In this document: one piece after another, positions 17,515-26,568 of the stretch
Position numbering within the stretch: position 1 is the first letter of the stretch
Layout: the number at the start of each line of letters is the position of its first letter
Origin: Terriglobales bacterium
GTDB lineage: Bacteria; Acidobacteriota; Terriglobia; Terriglobales; Acidobacteriaceae
Assembly: GCA_035561515.1 (NCBI GenBank)
Contig: DATMXP010000052.1
Location: 62,001-126,000, forward strand
Reading direction: 5' to 3'
DNA: 64,000 nucleotides
Program-made: the position numbers and the translations under genes
The notes under the pieces: generated by a model
Told to the model about the DNA's origin: nothing
What the model saw: the letters and a program-made list of their open reading frames with translations, nothing else
The model's database searches: none

Positions 17515-19020
17515 TTAGCTGAGCCGGGTGCAGACTGCCTTGGTTTCTGTGTACAGCTCAAGGGCGTCGTGACCCATCTCGCGTCCCCAACCGGACTCTT
17601 TGTAGCCACCGAACGGCATGGCGGCGTCAAAGATGTTGTAGCAGTTGATCCACACGGTGCCTGCACGCATCTCCGCTGCGATCTGGTGGGCCTTGGAGAT
17701 GTCCTTGGTCCACACTGCTGCCGCGAGTCCGTAAGGGTTGCTGTTGGCGCGCTCAACGAGTTCGTCGGAGCGTTCGAACGGGATCGCAGCCACCACAGGT
17801 CCGAAGATCTCTTCCTTCACGCACTTCATGTTCTCGTTGGTGTTTACGAGTACGGTTGGCTCGACGAAGTAGCCTTGCTCGCCGTGACGCTTGCCGCCGG
17901 CAACGGCCTTTGCCCCTTCGCTCAGACCGGACTGGATATAACTGGTGACGCGGGCGAGTTGCTCATCGCTGACCAATGGACCCATCTGGGTGTCAGGCGA
18001 CATACCGGGACCGAGTTTGATCTTTTTGGCCTGCTCGGCGACGCCTTCCACCACTTCATCAAACGCACGCTTCTCAACGTAAAGGCGCGACCCGGCGCAG
18101 CAGCATTGACCATGATTGAAGAAGATCGCGCTGGCGGCGCCAGGGATGGCGGTCTTCATGTCGGCGTCGGCGAATACGATGTTCGGCGACTTGCCACCGA
18201 GTTCGAGAGAGACCTTCTTCAGGTTTCCAGCGGCGGCCTTCAAGATGATCTTGCCGACTTCCGTGGAACCGGTGAAGGCTACTTTATCCACGTCGTTGTG
18301 CGCTGAGAGCGCGGCACCGGCGGTTTCGCCGTAGCCCGGAACAACGTTCACGACGCCTTCAGGGAATCCGGCTTCCATGATGAGTTCGCCGAGTCGGATG
18401 GCGGAGAGTGGAGTCTGCTCAGCAGGCTTCAAAATTACCGTGCAGCCTGCCGCCAGTGCGGGGCCGAGTTTCCAGGCTGCCATCAGCAGCGGGAAATTCC
18501 ACGGAATGATCTGTCCAACGACGCCCACGGGCTCACGAAGGGTATAGGCGAGATATCTCGCACCCGGAGTGTAGGGAACCGAGATCGGGATGGTGTTGCC
18601 TTCAATCTTGGTCGTCCATCCGGCCATGTAACGGAACAGGTCGATTGCGAGAGGAACGTCGGCAGCGCGAGCGACACCTACAGGCTTGCCGTTGTCGAGT
18701 GCTTCGAGTTGCGCAAACTCTTCGAGGTTCTTCTCGAGCAGGTCGGCAAGCTTCCAGATGAGACGGCCGCGTTCGGAGGAGGTCATCTTCCGCCAAGGGC
18801 CTTTGTCGAACGCTCGACGCGCGGCGGTGACGGCGAGGTTGATGTCGGCGGCGTCACCCTCAGCTATATATGCCATCTCCTTGCCGGTGGAGGGATCGTA
18901 CGTGGGGAAGGTTTTTCCGGAAACGGCGTCTACCCATTTTCCGTCGATCAACATTTTGCGGGGGGTCGCGATGAACTTGGAAACATGCTCGTTCACCAAG
19001 GGAGCTACTGCTGTGCTCAT
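17515..19020 (-). CDS. NAD(P)-dependent aldehyde dehydrogenase
   Basis: 501 residues, full-length class-1/2-type aldehyde dehydrogenase that oxidises aldehydes to carboxylates. Conserved blocks: IIPWNFPLLMAAWKLGPALA, the dinucleotide-binding FTGSTEVGK, the general-base VSLELGGKSPNIV, and the catalytic cysteine in FFNHGQCCCAGSR. C-terminal EIFGPVVAAIPFE and the oligomerisation region MPFGGYKESGWGREMG are intact. Closest in pattern to retinal/betaine-aldehyde-type enzymes; the physiological substrate cannot be told. It is monocistronic, with its own terminator downstream and a long untranslated region upstream. Confidence 0.93.
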   Translation of the reverse strand: MSTAVAPLVNEHVSKFIATPRKMLIDGKWVDAVSGKTFPTYDPSTGKEMAYIAEGDAADINLAVTAARRAFDKGPWRKMTSSERGRLIWKLADLLEKNLEEFAQLEALDNGKPVGVARAADVPLAIDLFRYMAGWTTKIEGNTIPISVPYTPGARYLAYTLREPVGVVGQIIPWNFPLLMAAWKLGPALAAGCTVILKPAEQTPLSAIRLGELIMEAGFPEGVVNVVPGYGETAGAALSAHNDVDKVAFTGSTEVGKIILKAAAGNLKKVSLELGGKSPNIVFADADMKTAIPGAASAIFFNHGQCCCAGSRLYVEKRAFDEVVEGVAEQAKKIKLGPGMSPDTQMGPLVSDEQLARVTSYIQSGLSEGAKAVAGGKRHGEQGYFVEPTVLVNTNENMKCVKEEIFGPVVAAIPFERSDELVERANSNPYGLAAAVWTKDISKAHQIAAEMRAGTVWINCYNIFDAAMPFGGYKESGWGREMGHDALELYTETKAVCTRLS

Positions 19021-19409
19021 AGCCCATCTCCTGTCCGGAGCGTGCTGGGAAGGGCGCTCCGCTGCTAGTTGAATTTAGTGCGTTACGTGAATACCCACTA
19101 CCACGACGGCGGCATCCTCTTCCGCCGAAGGGAAGTAAATGTAGCACAAAAAGTACTTTCTTTCAGGAGTGGGAAAACGAAAAGGAGTGGGGCTCTGGAG
19201 ACCAGACAGTCAGCGTATGAATCGGTCAAGCGGTATGAAACCGGAGTGATGGTTCCATACAGGACGGCCTGGCTAACGACCGAGAGAGTTAACGTAATTC
19301 ACAGTCAACTTCAACGCGCAGCACGACTCAGGCGTACTTGCCGTGTTCAAGAGAAAGTCGCGTCATCGTTGAAATCACGACGTGGCCTTAACTTAGGAGA
19401 AAGAACGTA
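19021..19409 (+). other. 389-base divergent intergenic region
   Basis: Lies between the divergent aldehyde dehydrogenase and Spy-like genes and should hold both promoters. A 113-codon frame on the plus strand (19069 onward) has no ribosome site and no recognisable protein character, and I do not call it a gene. The Shine-Dalgarno of the next gene (AGGAGA near 19396) is at the right edge. I see no repeats or RNA motif. Confidence 0.6.
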
Positions 19410-19784
19410 ATGAGAAGTGTCGTGCCTGTGATTGTTCTGATTGGATTGCTTGTGGGAACAATACCAACATTTGCCCAAGGCCGCCTTGGCCGCCGCGGAA
19501 ACATGCCGGCGGCGGAAGACCGCCTGAAGAATTTGTCCGAGAAACTCCAGCTTTCAGACGATCAAAAGGCCAAGATCAAGCCCATCCTCGAGGACGAAGC
19601 CAGTCAACTTCAACAAATCAAGAAAGATGGTTCGAAATCGCGTCAGGAGAAAGTCTCGAAAGCCCGCGAGATTCACCAGGCGCATATGGACAAGATTCGT
19701 CCCATCCTGACCGACGATCAGCAAAAGAAACTTGATGAAATGAGAGAAGAAGCAAAGGAGCGCATGAGAAGCCGGCGACAATAA
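19410..19784 (+). CDS. Spy/CpxP-like periplasmic protein (LTxxQ type)
   Basis: 124 residues with a signal peptide (VVPVIVLIGLLVGTIPTFAQ) and an all-helical, highly charged mature part. Two related segments, LQLSDDQKAKIKPILEDE and HMDKIRPILTDDQQKKLDEM, match the LTxxQ repeats of the Spy/CpxP/ZraP family, whose members act as periplasmic chaperones or envelope-stress modulators. A good ribosome site (TTAGGAGA) precedes ATG 19410. Downstream is a stem-loop without U-run (19799-19826). ispG starts about 100 bases later on the same strand. Confidence 0.78.
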   Translation: MRSVVPVIVLIGLLVGTIPTFAQGRLGRRGNMPAAEDRLKNLSEKLQLSDDQKAKIKPILEDEASQLQQIKKDGSKSRQEKVSKAREIHQAHMDKIRPILTDDQQKKLDEMREEAKERMRSRRQ

Positions 19785-19885
19785 GAGGGTTTGTAATGGG
19801 GCTGTTGTAGGCCTGAACAACGGCCCTGACCTCTCCCCTGCGTGCTAGAATTTTAATAAGTCACACGTATTCAAGAATTTCCAAC

Positions 19886-21124
19886 ATGGCAGAGATACGT
19901 CGCAGAGGATCCGTTACCTGTACCATCGGCAATGTCCGCGTGGGCTCCGACGCGCCAGTAATGGTGCAGTCCATGACCAACACCGATACCGCTGATGTGC
20001 TCTCCACCGTTGCACAGGTGGAAGCACTGGCGCGCGCCGGATCGGAAGTGGTGCGCGTGACGGTGAACAACGACGAGGCTGCCGCTGCCGTCCCTCGCAT
20101 TGTGGACTTGCTGGACCGCAAGGGTATCAGCGTTCCCATCATCGGCGACTTCCATTACAACGGCCACATCCTGCTGAAGAAGTATCCCGAGTGCGCGCGG
20201 ATGCTGGCGAAGTACCGCATTAATCCCGGCAACGTGAGCGTCGGGCGGAAAGACGACGACAACTTCCGCACGATGATCGAAGTGGCCGTCGAAAATCAGA
20301 AACCGGTTCGCATCGGCGTGAACTGGGGTTCGCTCGACCAGCAACTGCTCACCCGCATGATGGACGACAACAACAAGCTTGCGGACCCACTGCCGGCTCG
20401 CGACGTGACCATGGAAGCGATGGTAGTGAGCGCACTGAAGTCTGCGGAACTGGCGGAGAAGTACGGACTGCGTCACGACCAGATCATCCTGAGCGCGAAA
20501 GTGAGTGGCGTGCAGGACTTGATCGATGTTTACCGGAACCTGGCGGCTCGCTGTGACTATCCACTGCACCTCGGTTTGACGGAAGCAGGCATGGGCGTAA
20601 AGGGAATTGTCGCGTCAACGGCGGGACTTGCAGTCCTGTTGCAGGAAGGGATTGGAGACACGATTCGCGTTTCCCTTACACCGGCCCCGAACGGCGATCG
20701 CACGGAAGAAGTCGTAACTGCGCAGCAGATTCTGCAGTCGATGGGCATCCGCAGCTTCACGCCGCAGGTGACGGCGTGTCCAGGATGCGGACGAACGACG
20801 AGCACCTATTTCCAGGAACTGGCTGAGAATATCCAGAGTTATCTTCGCAACCAGATGCCAATTTGGCGCGACAACTACATCGGCGTGGAAGAGATGAAAG
20901 TGGCTGTCATGGGATGCGTGGTGAATGGTCCCGGCGAATCAAAACACGCCAACCTTGGTATCTCACTTCCCGGGACATTTGAGGAGCCAAAGGCTCCTGT
21001 GTATGTTGACGGTCGATTAATGACCACACTGAAAGGCGACCACATCGCCGAAGAGTTCATGAAGATCCTGCAGGATTACGTGGACTCACACTACGCACCG
21101 AAGACGGAAGCGGTCGCGAAGTAA
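19886..21124 (+). CDS. ispG: 4-hydroxy-3-methylbut-2-en-1-yl diphosphate synthase
   Basis: 412 residues. Iron-sulfur enzyme of the MEP pathway converting MEcPP to HMBPP. The N-terminal TIM-barrel part begins [20 protein letters not shown] with [12 protein letters not shown]. The 4Fe-4S cysteines are in [11 protein letters not shown] and [12 protein letters not shown] near the C-terminus. Length matches the short two-domain bacterial form without the insert of plant and chlamydial proteins. With dxr at 14266 and uppS at 30933, the window holds three isoprenoid-route genes that are not in one operon. Confidence 0.95.
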   Translation: MAEIRRRGSVTCTIGNVRVGSDAPVMVQSMTNTDTADVLSTVAQVEALARAGSEVVRVTVNNDEAAAAVPRIVDLLDRKGISVPIIGDFHYNGHILLKKYPECARMLAKYRINPGNVSVGRKDDDNFRTMIEVAVENQKPVRIGVNWGSLDQQLLTRMMDDNNKLADPLPARDVTMEAMVVSALKSAELAEKYGLRHDQIILSAKVSGVQDLIDVYRNLAARCDYPLHLGLTEAGMGVKGIVASTAGLAVLLQEGIGDTIRVSLTPAPNGDRTEEVVTAQQILQSMGIRSFTPQVTACPGCGRTTSTYFQELAENIQSYLRNQMPIWRDNYIGVEEMKVAVMGCVVNGPGESKHANLGISLPGTFEEPKAPVYVDGRLMTTLKGDHIAEEFMKILQDYVDSHYAPKTEAVAK

Positions 21125-21150
21125 TCAGCTCAACCTACTGAATACACCGG

Positions 21151-21174
21151 GGGCACGGCAGCTTCGCCGTGCCC
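21151..21174 (+). terminator. Hairpin after ispG, no U-run
   Basis: Nine-bp perfect stem GGGCACGGC / GCCGTGCCC with a six-base loop, 27 bases after the ispG stop. There is no T-run, so termination at this site would need another factor. The related stem at 55904 does have a T-run. Confidence 0.5.
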
Positions 21175-21226
21175 TCCACTGACCACCGGCGCGTTCGTTG
21201 TCGCGCGGAAAACGGACGTGGTCGCG

Positions 21227-21337
21227 TTATAAACTCAGTAGGCCGACCGACACACCGAGCCAAACCACAAATCCCGCCACTACCAAAGCCGTCCGAATCA
21301 AAGCGTTGTCGATGAACCAATTCCAATTCGCATCCAT
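21227..21337 (-). CDS. Candidate 36-residue single-span membrane protein
   Basis: A short frame on the minus strand: ATG at 21337, stop TAA at 21229-21227. GGGAGG lies five bases upstream of the ATG, as strong as any ribosome site in the window. The product starts MDANWNWFIDNALIRTALV and continues as one hydrophobic helix (VVAGFVVWLGVSVGLLSL), with a polar N-terminus and no charged C-terminal tail. It stands alone between ispG and the 5'-nucleotidase gene. Function unknown. The call rests on the ribosome site and the clean transmembrane pattern, and chance is possible at this length. Confidence 0.55.
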   Translation of the reverse strand: MDANWNWFIDNALIRTALVVAGFVVWLGVSVGLLSL

Positions 21338-21444
21338 AAGAACCTCCCGGTTGCCTACTTTTCTGACGTTTGCATTTCCGTTTCGTCAACCGATTCTGTC
21401 CCTGTATACGAAGGACTGATGGCAAAAGTTCCCTGGATTTCCTT

Positions 21445-21469
21445 TGTCACCGAAAGTGACACTTTTTTG
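21445..21469 (+). terminator. Orphan terminator-like hairpin
   Basis: Stem TGTCAC / GTGACA with five-base loop followed by CTTTTTTG. It is 320 bases beyond ispG and 120 before the next gene on this strand. It could end a long ispG 3' region or an unannotated small RNA. Confidence 0.45.
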
Positions 21470-21588
21470 CAGCGAGTTCGGCGATTTCAATTTGGGAATT
21501 TCTGTAAATAATTGCGAATCTAAGTAGCTCCCACCTGGAACTTCGGCGATAAGCTTCGCTTCAGTACTGAGCACTTGGGGAGGTGTTC

Positions 21589-23196
21589 ATGAAGCGGTCA
21601 CGCCTTATTCGGCTTCTTCTCATCGTTTTCTGCTTTTTAGTCTGGGTGGGAATCTGCACGGCCCAACAGGTCACTTTGCTCCACGTGAACGACACGCATT
21701 CGCACATCGACGCCTGGGGACCGAAAGACGCAAATCTCGACGGCACTCTCGGCGGATTACCGAAAGTAGCCACGGTTGTTGGCATGCAACGCGCAGCCGA
21801 CCCGCAGGCTCTGTTTGTGCACGGTGGCGATTTGTTCCACGGAGATCCGTTCTTCAACCAATACTTCGGGATTCCGGAGATTCAGATCCTTCAACAACTC
21901 GGATTGAACGCGATGGCCGTCGGCAATCATGAGTTTCAGTACGGGCCTGACTTCCTGGCCTTTGTGCTGAGCTACTCGATGCCGACGTATCCTGCGCCTC
22001 CGTCGTTTCCGCTGGTAAGTTCGAACCTCGATTTCGCCAACTACCCATATCTGCCTTGGATCGGTTCGACCACACTCAAGGAAGTGAATGGAGTGAAGGT
22101 CGGATTCTTTGGCATCACCACCCCGTACGACGTGATTGAGCAGCCTGCTCCGGTAGTGGTGCGCGAAACGCTGGCAGAGGACTCAGCCGCCGCTGTTGCG
22201 CAGTTGCGGTCGCAGGGAGCGCAGATCGTTGTGTGCCTGTGTCACACGGGTATGCAGGTATCTGAATTGCTGGCGCAAGTTGTGCCGGGGATCGATGTGA
22301 TCGTGAACGCGCACGACCACGTTGCGCTCGCGGAACCGAAGATGGTTGTGTCGCCGACGGGCACAACGATCATCGTTTCGGCCGGACAGTATTACCGGTG
22401 GGTTGGGAAGTTGCGGCTGAACTACGACGGAACACATGTCTCCATGGTGGATTATTCGCTGCTGTCTGTTGATGAGAATGTGCCGGCGTATCCGTCGCTC
22501 CAGGCAGTAGTCGACAGTCTGAAGCCGGAAATCGTCGCTCGTTACGGAGACATCTATCACACCCAGATTGCCTGGGCGACTGCGCCGATCTCCAAGGAAT
22601 TCGATCCCGATCACATCAAACGTGACACGGCTCTCGGGGACCTAGTCGCCGATGCCTACCGGAACCACACCGGGACAGAGATCGCATTGGAAGCCAGCGG
22701 CTTCATCAACGAAGATATGCCGCCTGGGCCCATCGTGGGAGCGGATGTGTTTCGCGTGATGAGCTATGGCATCCCGCACATGACCCAAACCGGTTTGTCG
22801 ATCGATCTGTTCCGCCTGGCGACGTTCCGCATCAGCGGCGCGGAACTGATCAAAGGATTGGAAATAACGCTGACGAACACGGATTTGTATCCGCAGATTT
22901 CAGGGATGCGCTTCGAAATGGACTCGCGTAACCCTCCTTATCAGCGCATTCTGCTCGATACAGTCCACATCAACGGGCACAAACTCGACCCCACCCGGCT
23001 CTATTCGGTTACGGGAACCGAGGGATTGGTGATGTTTCTGCCCATGATGGGACTTGAGGTGCAGGACGTTCATATACTTCCCGACACCGCCTACGACGCG
23101 ATCAAGGCGCTCGTGATCCAACGGGCGATTCTCGATCCCGCGTATTCAGGACGTATTCGCGACGTGGCATCGATTCCGGGAAAGGCGCAAAAGTAG
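21589..23196 (+). CDS. 5'-nucleotidase / UshA-family metallophosphoesterase, exported
   Basis: 535 residues from ATG 21589, with GGGGAGG five bases upstream; a GTG two codons earlier overlaps that site. Signal peptide up to about residue 23 (LIVFCFLVWVGICTAQ). The metallophosphoesterase domain shows the dimetal motifs VNDTHSHIDAW, HGGDLFHGDPFF and VGNHEFQYGPDF, then HDHV. The C-terminal 5'-nucleotidase domain follows (GDLVADAYRNHTGTEIALEA and the substrate-site region near YSVTGTEGLVMFL). Probably a periplasmic nucleotide or sugar-phosphate hydrolase; exact substrate not determinable. Confidence 0.88.
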   Translation: MKRSRLIRLLLIVFCFLVWVGICTAQQVTLLHVNDTHSHIDAWGPKDANLDGTLGGLPKVATVVGMQRAADPQALFVHGGDLFHGDPFFNQYFGIPEIQILQQLGLNAMAVGNHEFQYGPDFLAFVLSYSMPTYPAPPSFPLVSSNLDFANYPYLPWIGSTTLKEVNGVKVGFFGITTPYDVIEQPAPVVVRETLAEDSAAAVAQLRSQGAQIVVCLCHTGMQVSELLAQVVPGIDVIVNAHDHVALAEPKMVVSPTGTTIIVSAGQYYRWVGKLRLNYDGTHVSMVDYSLLSVDENVPAYPSLQAVVDSLKPEIVARYGDIYHTQIAWATAPISKEFDPDHIKRDTALGDLVADAYRNHTGTEIALEASGFINEDMPPGPIVGADVFRVMSYGIPHMTQTGLSIDLFRLATFRISGAELIKGLEITLTNTDLYPQISGMRFEMDSRNPPYQRILLDTVHINGHKLDPTRLYSVTGTEGLVMFLPMMGLEVQDVHILPDTAYDAIKALVIQRAILDPAYSGRIRDVASIPGKAQK

Positions 23197-23206
23197 GTGA
23201 CATGAT

Positions 23207-23236
23207 CCCGCGCTCCTCAGGGGGCGCGGGTTTTCT
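23207..23236 (+). terminator. Intrinsic terminator after the 5'-nucleotidase gene
   Basis: Seven-bp stem CCCGCGC / GCGCGGG (23207-23213 with 23224-23230), ten-base loop, then TTTTCTTCTT. Confidence 0.82.
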
Positions 23237-23245
23237 TCTTAAGGC

Positions 23246-24166
23246 TCAGGCAGTCTTGGCATGGGGCACGACGATCGCTTCCAGCCGTGGGTAGGTTCTG
23301 AGCAGGGGTTCCGGTGCGAGAACCTTTCGGCCGGTGAGCATTGCCTTCAGTTCCAAGGCGTTCGCTGGAGCCTTGCCCTCGAAATGGTTGTTAGCGACCA
23401 CAAAGGTGACGTCGGCTTTCTTTGCGACTAGTTCGATCTTTTCCTTCCAGCCTTCGAGTTCCTTGGTGGTGTAGAGGTAATCGTAGCGGTCGCTCGATTT
23501 TTCCGGATCGAACCACTGATCGTAGCGGCGTCCATGCAGGCGTACATAACCAATGCTCGAGGTGACATGCTCGCTCGGCTGGATCGCCTGGCCGAGAAGC
23601 GGTTGATCAATATTGCAGAACGCGACGTTCTTCTGCGCGAAGTAACGAAGCACGCCCTCGTTGCCCCAACTTGAATGGCGTACTTCCACCACCAGTGGAT
23701 ACTCACGGAATTGCCGAATCAGTAACTCGAGGTGATCACGGTTCTCGTTCGTATTCCTGAATGAGATGGGGAACTGCACCAGCACTGCGCCGAGCATGCC
23801 TTCTTCCGCGAGGGAGTCCAACCCGGCCTTGGCGTCGTCTTCATCTTTGTCGTTGAAGCGAATGGTTTTCGCCGAGGTTGACTCGACGACTGCGATCGGT
23901 GAATGCGTGAAGGCTCTGTTCAGCTTGGCGGTGAAGACGAAGTCCGGATTAACCGCCTTCGCTTTGCGGCACCACAACTTTCCGATCTCCGGGCGGATGT
24001 GCCCGTAGAACGAGCTGTTGATCTCGATCAGGTCGAAATACTGCGCGAGATACTCGACAGGATGCTTGTCCTTCTTAAGTTGGGCAGGGTACACGGTCCC
24101 GTCCCAATCCTTGTAAGACCATCCTGCGGGGCCGATGTGGATCTTCACTGGATCATCGTAAATCAA
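23246..24166 (-). CDS. DUF72 (YecE-like) protein
   Basis: 306 residues. Family hallmarks are the N-terminal IGPAGWSYKDWDGTVYPA and the barrel motif FDLIEINSSFYG, then VQFPISFRNT and LVVEVRHSSWG. The fold is a TIM barrel of unknown biochemical role, widespread in bacteria. The start is not clear: TTG 24166 overlaps the stop of the upstream CAP-domain gene (TTGA), and a GTG six codons later (24148) is also possible; neither has a good ribosome site. The overlap suggests translational coupling to the upstream gene. Confidence 0.85.
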   Translation of the reverse strand: MIYDDPVKIHIGPAGWSYKDWDGTVYPAQLKKDKHPVEYLAQYFDLIEINSSFYGHIRPEIGKLWCRKAKAVNPDFVFTAKLNRAFTHSPIAVVESTSAKTIRFNDKDEDDAKAGLDSLAEEGMLGAVLVQFPISFRNTNENRDHLELLIRQFREYPLVVEVRHSSWGNEGVLRYFAQKNVAFCNIDQPLLGQAIQPSEHVTSSIGYVRLHGRRYDQWFDPEKSSDRYDYLYTTKELEGWKEKIELVAKKADVTFVVANNHFEGKAPANALELKAMLTGRKVLAPEPLLRTYPRLEAIVVPHAKTA

Positions 24167-24957
24167 TAGAAAGCCAGCGCGACGTAGTATGTGCCGCCCG
24201 GATTTTCCGGGCTTTGTGCGAAACAGGTTGCGACCGAGTACTTGGAAATGTCGCGATTACGTGCGAGCCGCTGTGCGGATTCCGGCAGGTCTTCCGGGTT
24301 GCTGTTGTTGTAAGTAACGGCGTAACGCACATCGGGCAGACCAAGTACCGCCTGTGCGTTGACCTTGCCGGCTTTGCCCATCCTGCATGCAAGCTGTTTG
24401 AGCGTTGCCGAATTTAGGCGCTCGAGTCGCGGCGAGCGGTAGCGACGGCGCAAGTCCGTGAACGCTTTCGCGACCAGTTCTTCCGCCTGGGCGGCCGTCC
24501 GCTCTTCGATTACATGAGCGAAATTCTGCGCGGCCCAATAGGTGCCGTCCTGCCCACGGGCGATTCCGACACCAACGTCGCTGTAGCGCGGTTCAAGGAT
24601 GTTCTCCCGGTGCGGCGGCGACTTCATGAAATTCGGATGAAGGTCTTCGAAGAAGGTGCTAAAGCCGACGTTTTCGCCGGCGCGATCGAAGCGAAGCCCC
24701 GTAGCCGAAATGCGCTTCGAGACTTCAGGTTCTCCGGGCAGTTGATGAGAGAGCTTTCCGGTTTGCGCCATTCGCTCAGCGTGTTGGCGGGCCGACTGAA
24801 CCAGGTAAGGATTCAGTTTCAGATCGGGCAGGCCGGCTTCGCGTCGAGACTGGTTGAGTTCGTCGACGAGTTTCTGCTCGTCGGAAGTTGGTTGAACTTG
24901 GGACCATCCTGAAAAGGGAAGGATTAAGGCGACCAGGATTAGGACTAGCGATCTCAT
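24163..24957 (-). CDS. Secreted CAP-domain (SCP/PR1-like) protein
   Basis: 264 residues from ATG 24957, immediately followed by a signal peptide (MRSLVLILVALILPFSGW). The frame is open 176 codons further upstream, but that part is the antisense of rmuC and is rejected. The CAP domain (about residues 30-150) shows LVDELNQSRREAGLPDL, the helix QSARQHAERMAQTGKLSHQ, RAGENVGFS and HRENILEPRYSDVGVGIARG, with the CAP-cavity His/Glu positions present. The remaining 100 residues are helical and unassigned. Exported; substrate unknown. Confidence 0.85.
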   Translation of the reverse strand: MRSLVLILVALILPFSGWSQVQPTSDEQKLVDELNQSRREAGLPDLKLNPYLVQSARQHAERMAQTGKLSHQLPGEPEVSKRISATGLRFDRAGENVGFSTFFEDLHPNFMKSPPHRENILEPRYSDVGVGIARGQDGTYWAAQNFAHVIEERTAAQAEELVAKAFTDLRRRYRSPRLERLNSATLKQLACRMGKAGKVNAQAVLGLPDVRYAVTYNNSNPEDLPESAQRLARNRDISKYSVATCFAQSPENPGGTYYVALAFY

Positions 24958-25090
24958 CGTCGAAGGATGCTCAAACTCTTGGATGCTTATCCGCAATAAT
25001 CTCACGGAACTAAGGCGAAAAAAAAGCGAATACTCGCACCCGTTTGTGATACGATTCGCGCCAAGCTTTAATCTCCAAGTTGGAGTCATG

Positions 25091-26512
25091 ATGGGCCAGG
25101 CAGCAATCATTTTAGTCTCGATTATCTGCGGAGTAGGAATCGGTGTCTTTATCGGGAGGCTGCTGGCAAGTGACAGACTTCGCAAGGACTTCGAAACAAA
25201 GTTGAGCGATGCCGAGCGGCGGACGGCAACGGCCGAAGCCGCGGTTCCAGAGTTGCGTACCCAGTTCAGCCGGAAGGATGCTGAAAGCAAGCAGTTGCAG
25301 GAGCGGCTGGAAGCCGAGTTGAAGGCGCGCAGCATTGCGGAAACCGCTCTTGGCGAAGAGCGCAAGCGACTGGAGGAACAACGTGCTCTGCTGAGCGAAG
25401 CCCAGGACAAGCTGCGGGACGCATTCCAGGCTGTCGCCGCACAAGCGCTAAGTTCAAACAACGAGTCGTTTCTGCAACTCGCCAAGAGTACCCTGGAGAA
25501 ATATCAGACTGAAGCGAAGAAGGAACTCGAGGCGCGGCACACAGCCGTCGCTACTTTGGTCGATCCCATCAAGGAAAGCCTCGCGAAGGTTGATACCCAA
25601 CTCCAGGAACTCGAAAAGAGCCGGAGCCAGGCATACGGAACTCTGACCGAACAGGTGAAGTCGCTGATCGGATCACAGCAGAAGCTGGAGGCTGAAACCG
25701 GAAAGCTGGTAACAGCCTTGCGTGCTCCGAATGTCCGCGGACGTTGGGGCGAGATCCAGTTGCGGCGCGTGGTCGAGATCGCCAATATGATCCCGTATTG
25801 CGATTTCGAAGAACAGGTGAGCGTTTCCACCAGCGATGGGCGTCTGCGTCCTGACCTGATTGTGAAGCTGCCCGGCGGCAAGAATGTGGTGGTGGATGCG
25901 AAGGCCCCGCTCCAGGCGTACCTGAATGCGCTGGAGGCGCAGGACGAAGATCATCGCAAGGGGCATCTGCTCGCCCACGCGCGCCAGATTCGCGAGCACA
26001 TGAAGAAGCTCAGCTCGAAGGCCTACTGGGAACAATTCCAGCCAACGCCGGAGTTTGTTGTTATGTTCCTGCCCGGTGAAACCTTCTTCAGCGCAGCCCT
26101 CGAACAGGACGCCACGCTCATCGAAGATGGCGTGATGCAGAAGGTGATCCCGGCTTCGCCAACCACTCTCATTGCGTTGCTGAGGGCGGTCGCCTATGGG
26201 TGGACGCAAGAGAAGCTTGCCCGCAACGCTCTGGAGATCAGCAACCTTGGCAAGGAACTGTACGAGCGGTTGCGCGCCATGGGCAATCACATGGAGGCGG
26301 TCGGTAAGGGCCTCGACCGTGCGGTTGAGTCTTACAACCGAGCTGTGGGATCGATGGAATCACGTGTGATGGTTTCCGCGAGGAAGTTCGCGGAGTTGGG
26401 ACCCGCGGTGACCGAGGAAATTGCCGAGCTACAGCCAGTGGAGAAGACCACACGGACTCTGGAATTATTCGACAGCACAGAGGAACTGGCGGCTTCGGCA
26501 GGCGCCGAGTAG
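25091..26512 (+). CDS. rmuC: DNA recombination protein RmuC
   Basis: 473 residues from ATG 25091 (the adjacent ATG 25088 is only two bases from GGAG). An N-terminal transmembrane anchor (AIILVSIICGVGIGVFIG) is followed by a long coiled coil (about residues 30-200, rich in Glu/Arg/Ala) and the RmuC nuclease-like core: RAPNVRGRWGEIQLRRVVE, PDLIVKLPGGKNVVVDAKAP, FVVMFLPGETFFSAAL. The core has the PD-(D/E)xK-like D...DAK pattern. RmuC limits sequence inversions and affects recombination. Divergent from the CAP-domain gene. Confidence 0.92.
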   Translation: MGQAAIILVSIICGVGIGVFIGRLLASDRLRKDFETKLSDAERRTATAEAAVPELRTQFSRKDAESKQLQERLEAELKARSIAETALGEERKRLEEQRALLSEAQDKLRDAFQAVAAQALSSNNESFLQLAKSTLEKYQTEAKKELEARHTAVATLVDPIKESLAKVDTQLQELEKSRSQAYGTLTEQVKSLIGSQQKLEAETGKLVTALRAPNVRGRWGEIQLRRVVEIANMIPYCDFEEQVSVSTSDGRLRPDLIVKLPGGKNVVVDAKAPLQAYLNALEAQDEDHRKGHLLAHARQIREHMKKLSSKAYWEQFQPTPEFVVMFLPGETFFSAALEQDATLIEDGVMQKVIPASPTTLIALLRAVAYGWTQEKLARNALEISNLGKELYERLRAMGNHMEAVGKGLDRAVESYNRAVGSMESRVMVSARKFAELGPAVTEEIAELQPVEKTTRTLELFDSTEELAASAGAE

Positions 26513-26568
26513 CTGCATCAACGGTAAGCTATCGCTCCATTTAAGATGTGGACAGAAAGGTTTGCTCG

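Noticed and set aside
19069-19410. A 113-codon plus-strand frame before the Spy-like gene
   Set aside because: No ribosome site, no domain, lies in a divergent promoter region.
24958-25485. Upstream extension of the CAP-domain frame by 176 codons
   Set aside because: It overlaps rmuC on the other strand and the internal Met is followed directly by a signal peptide.
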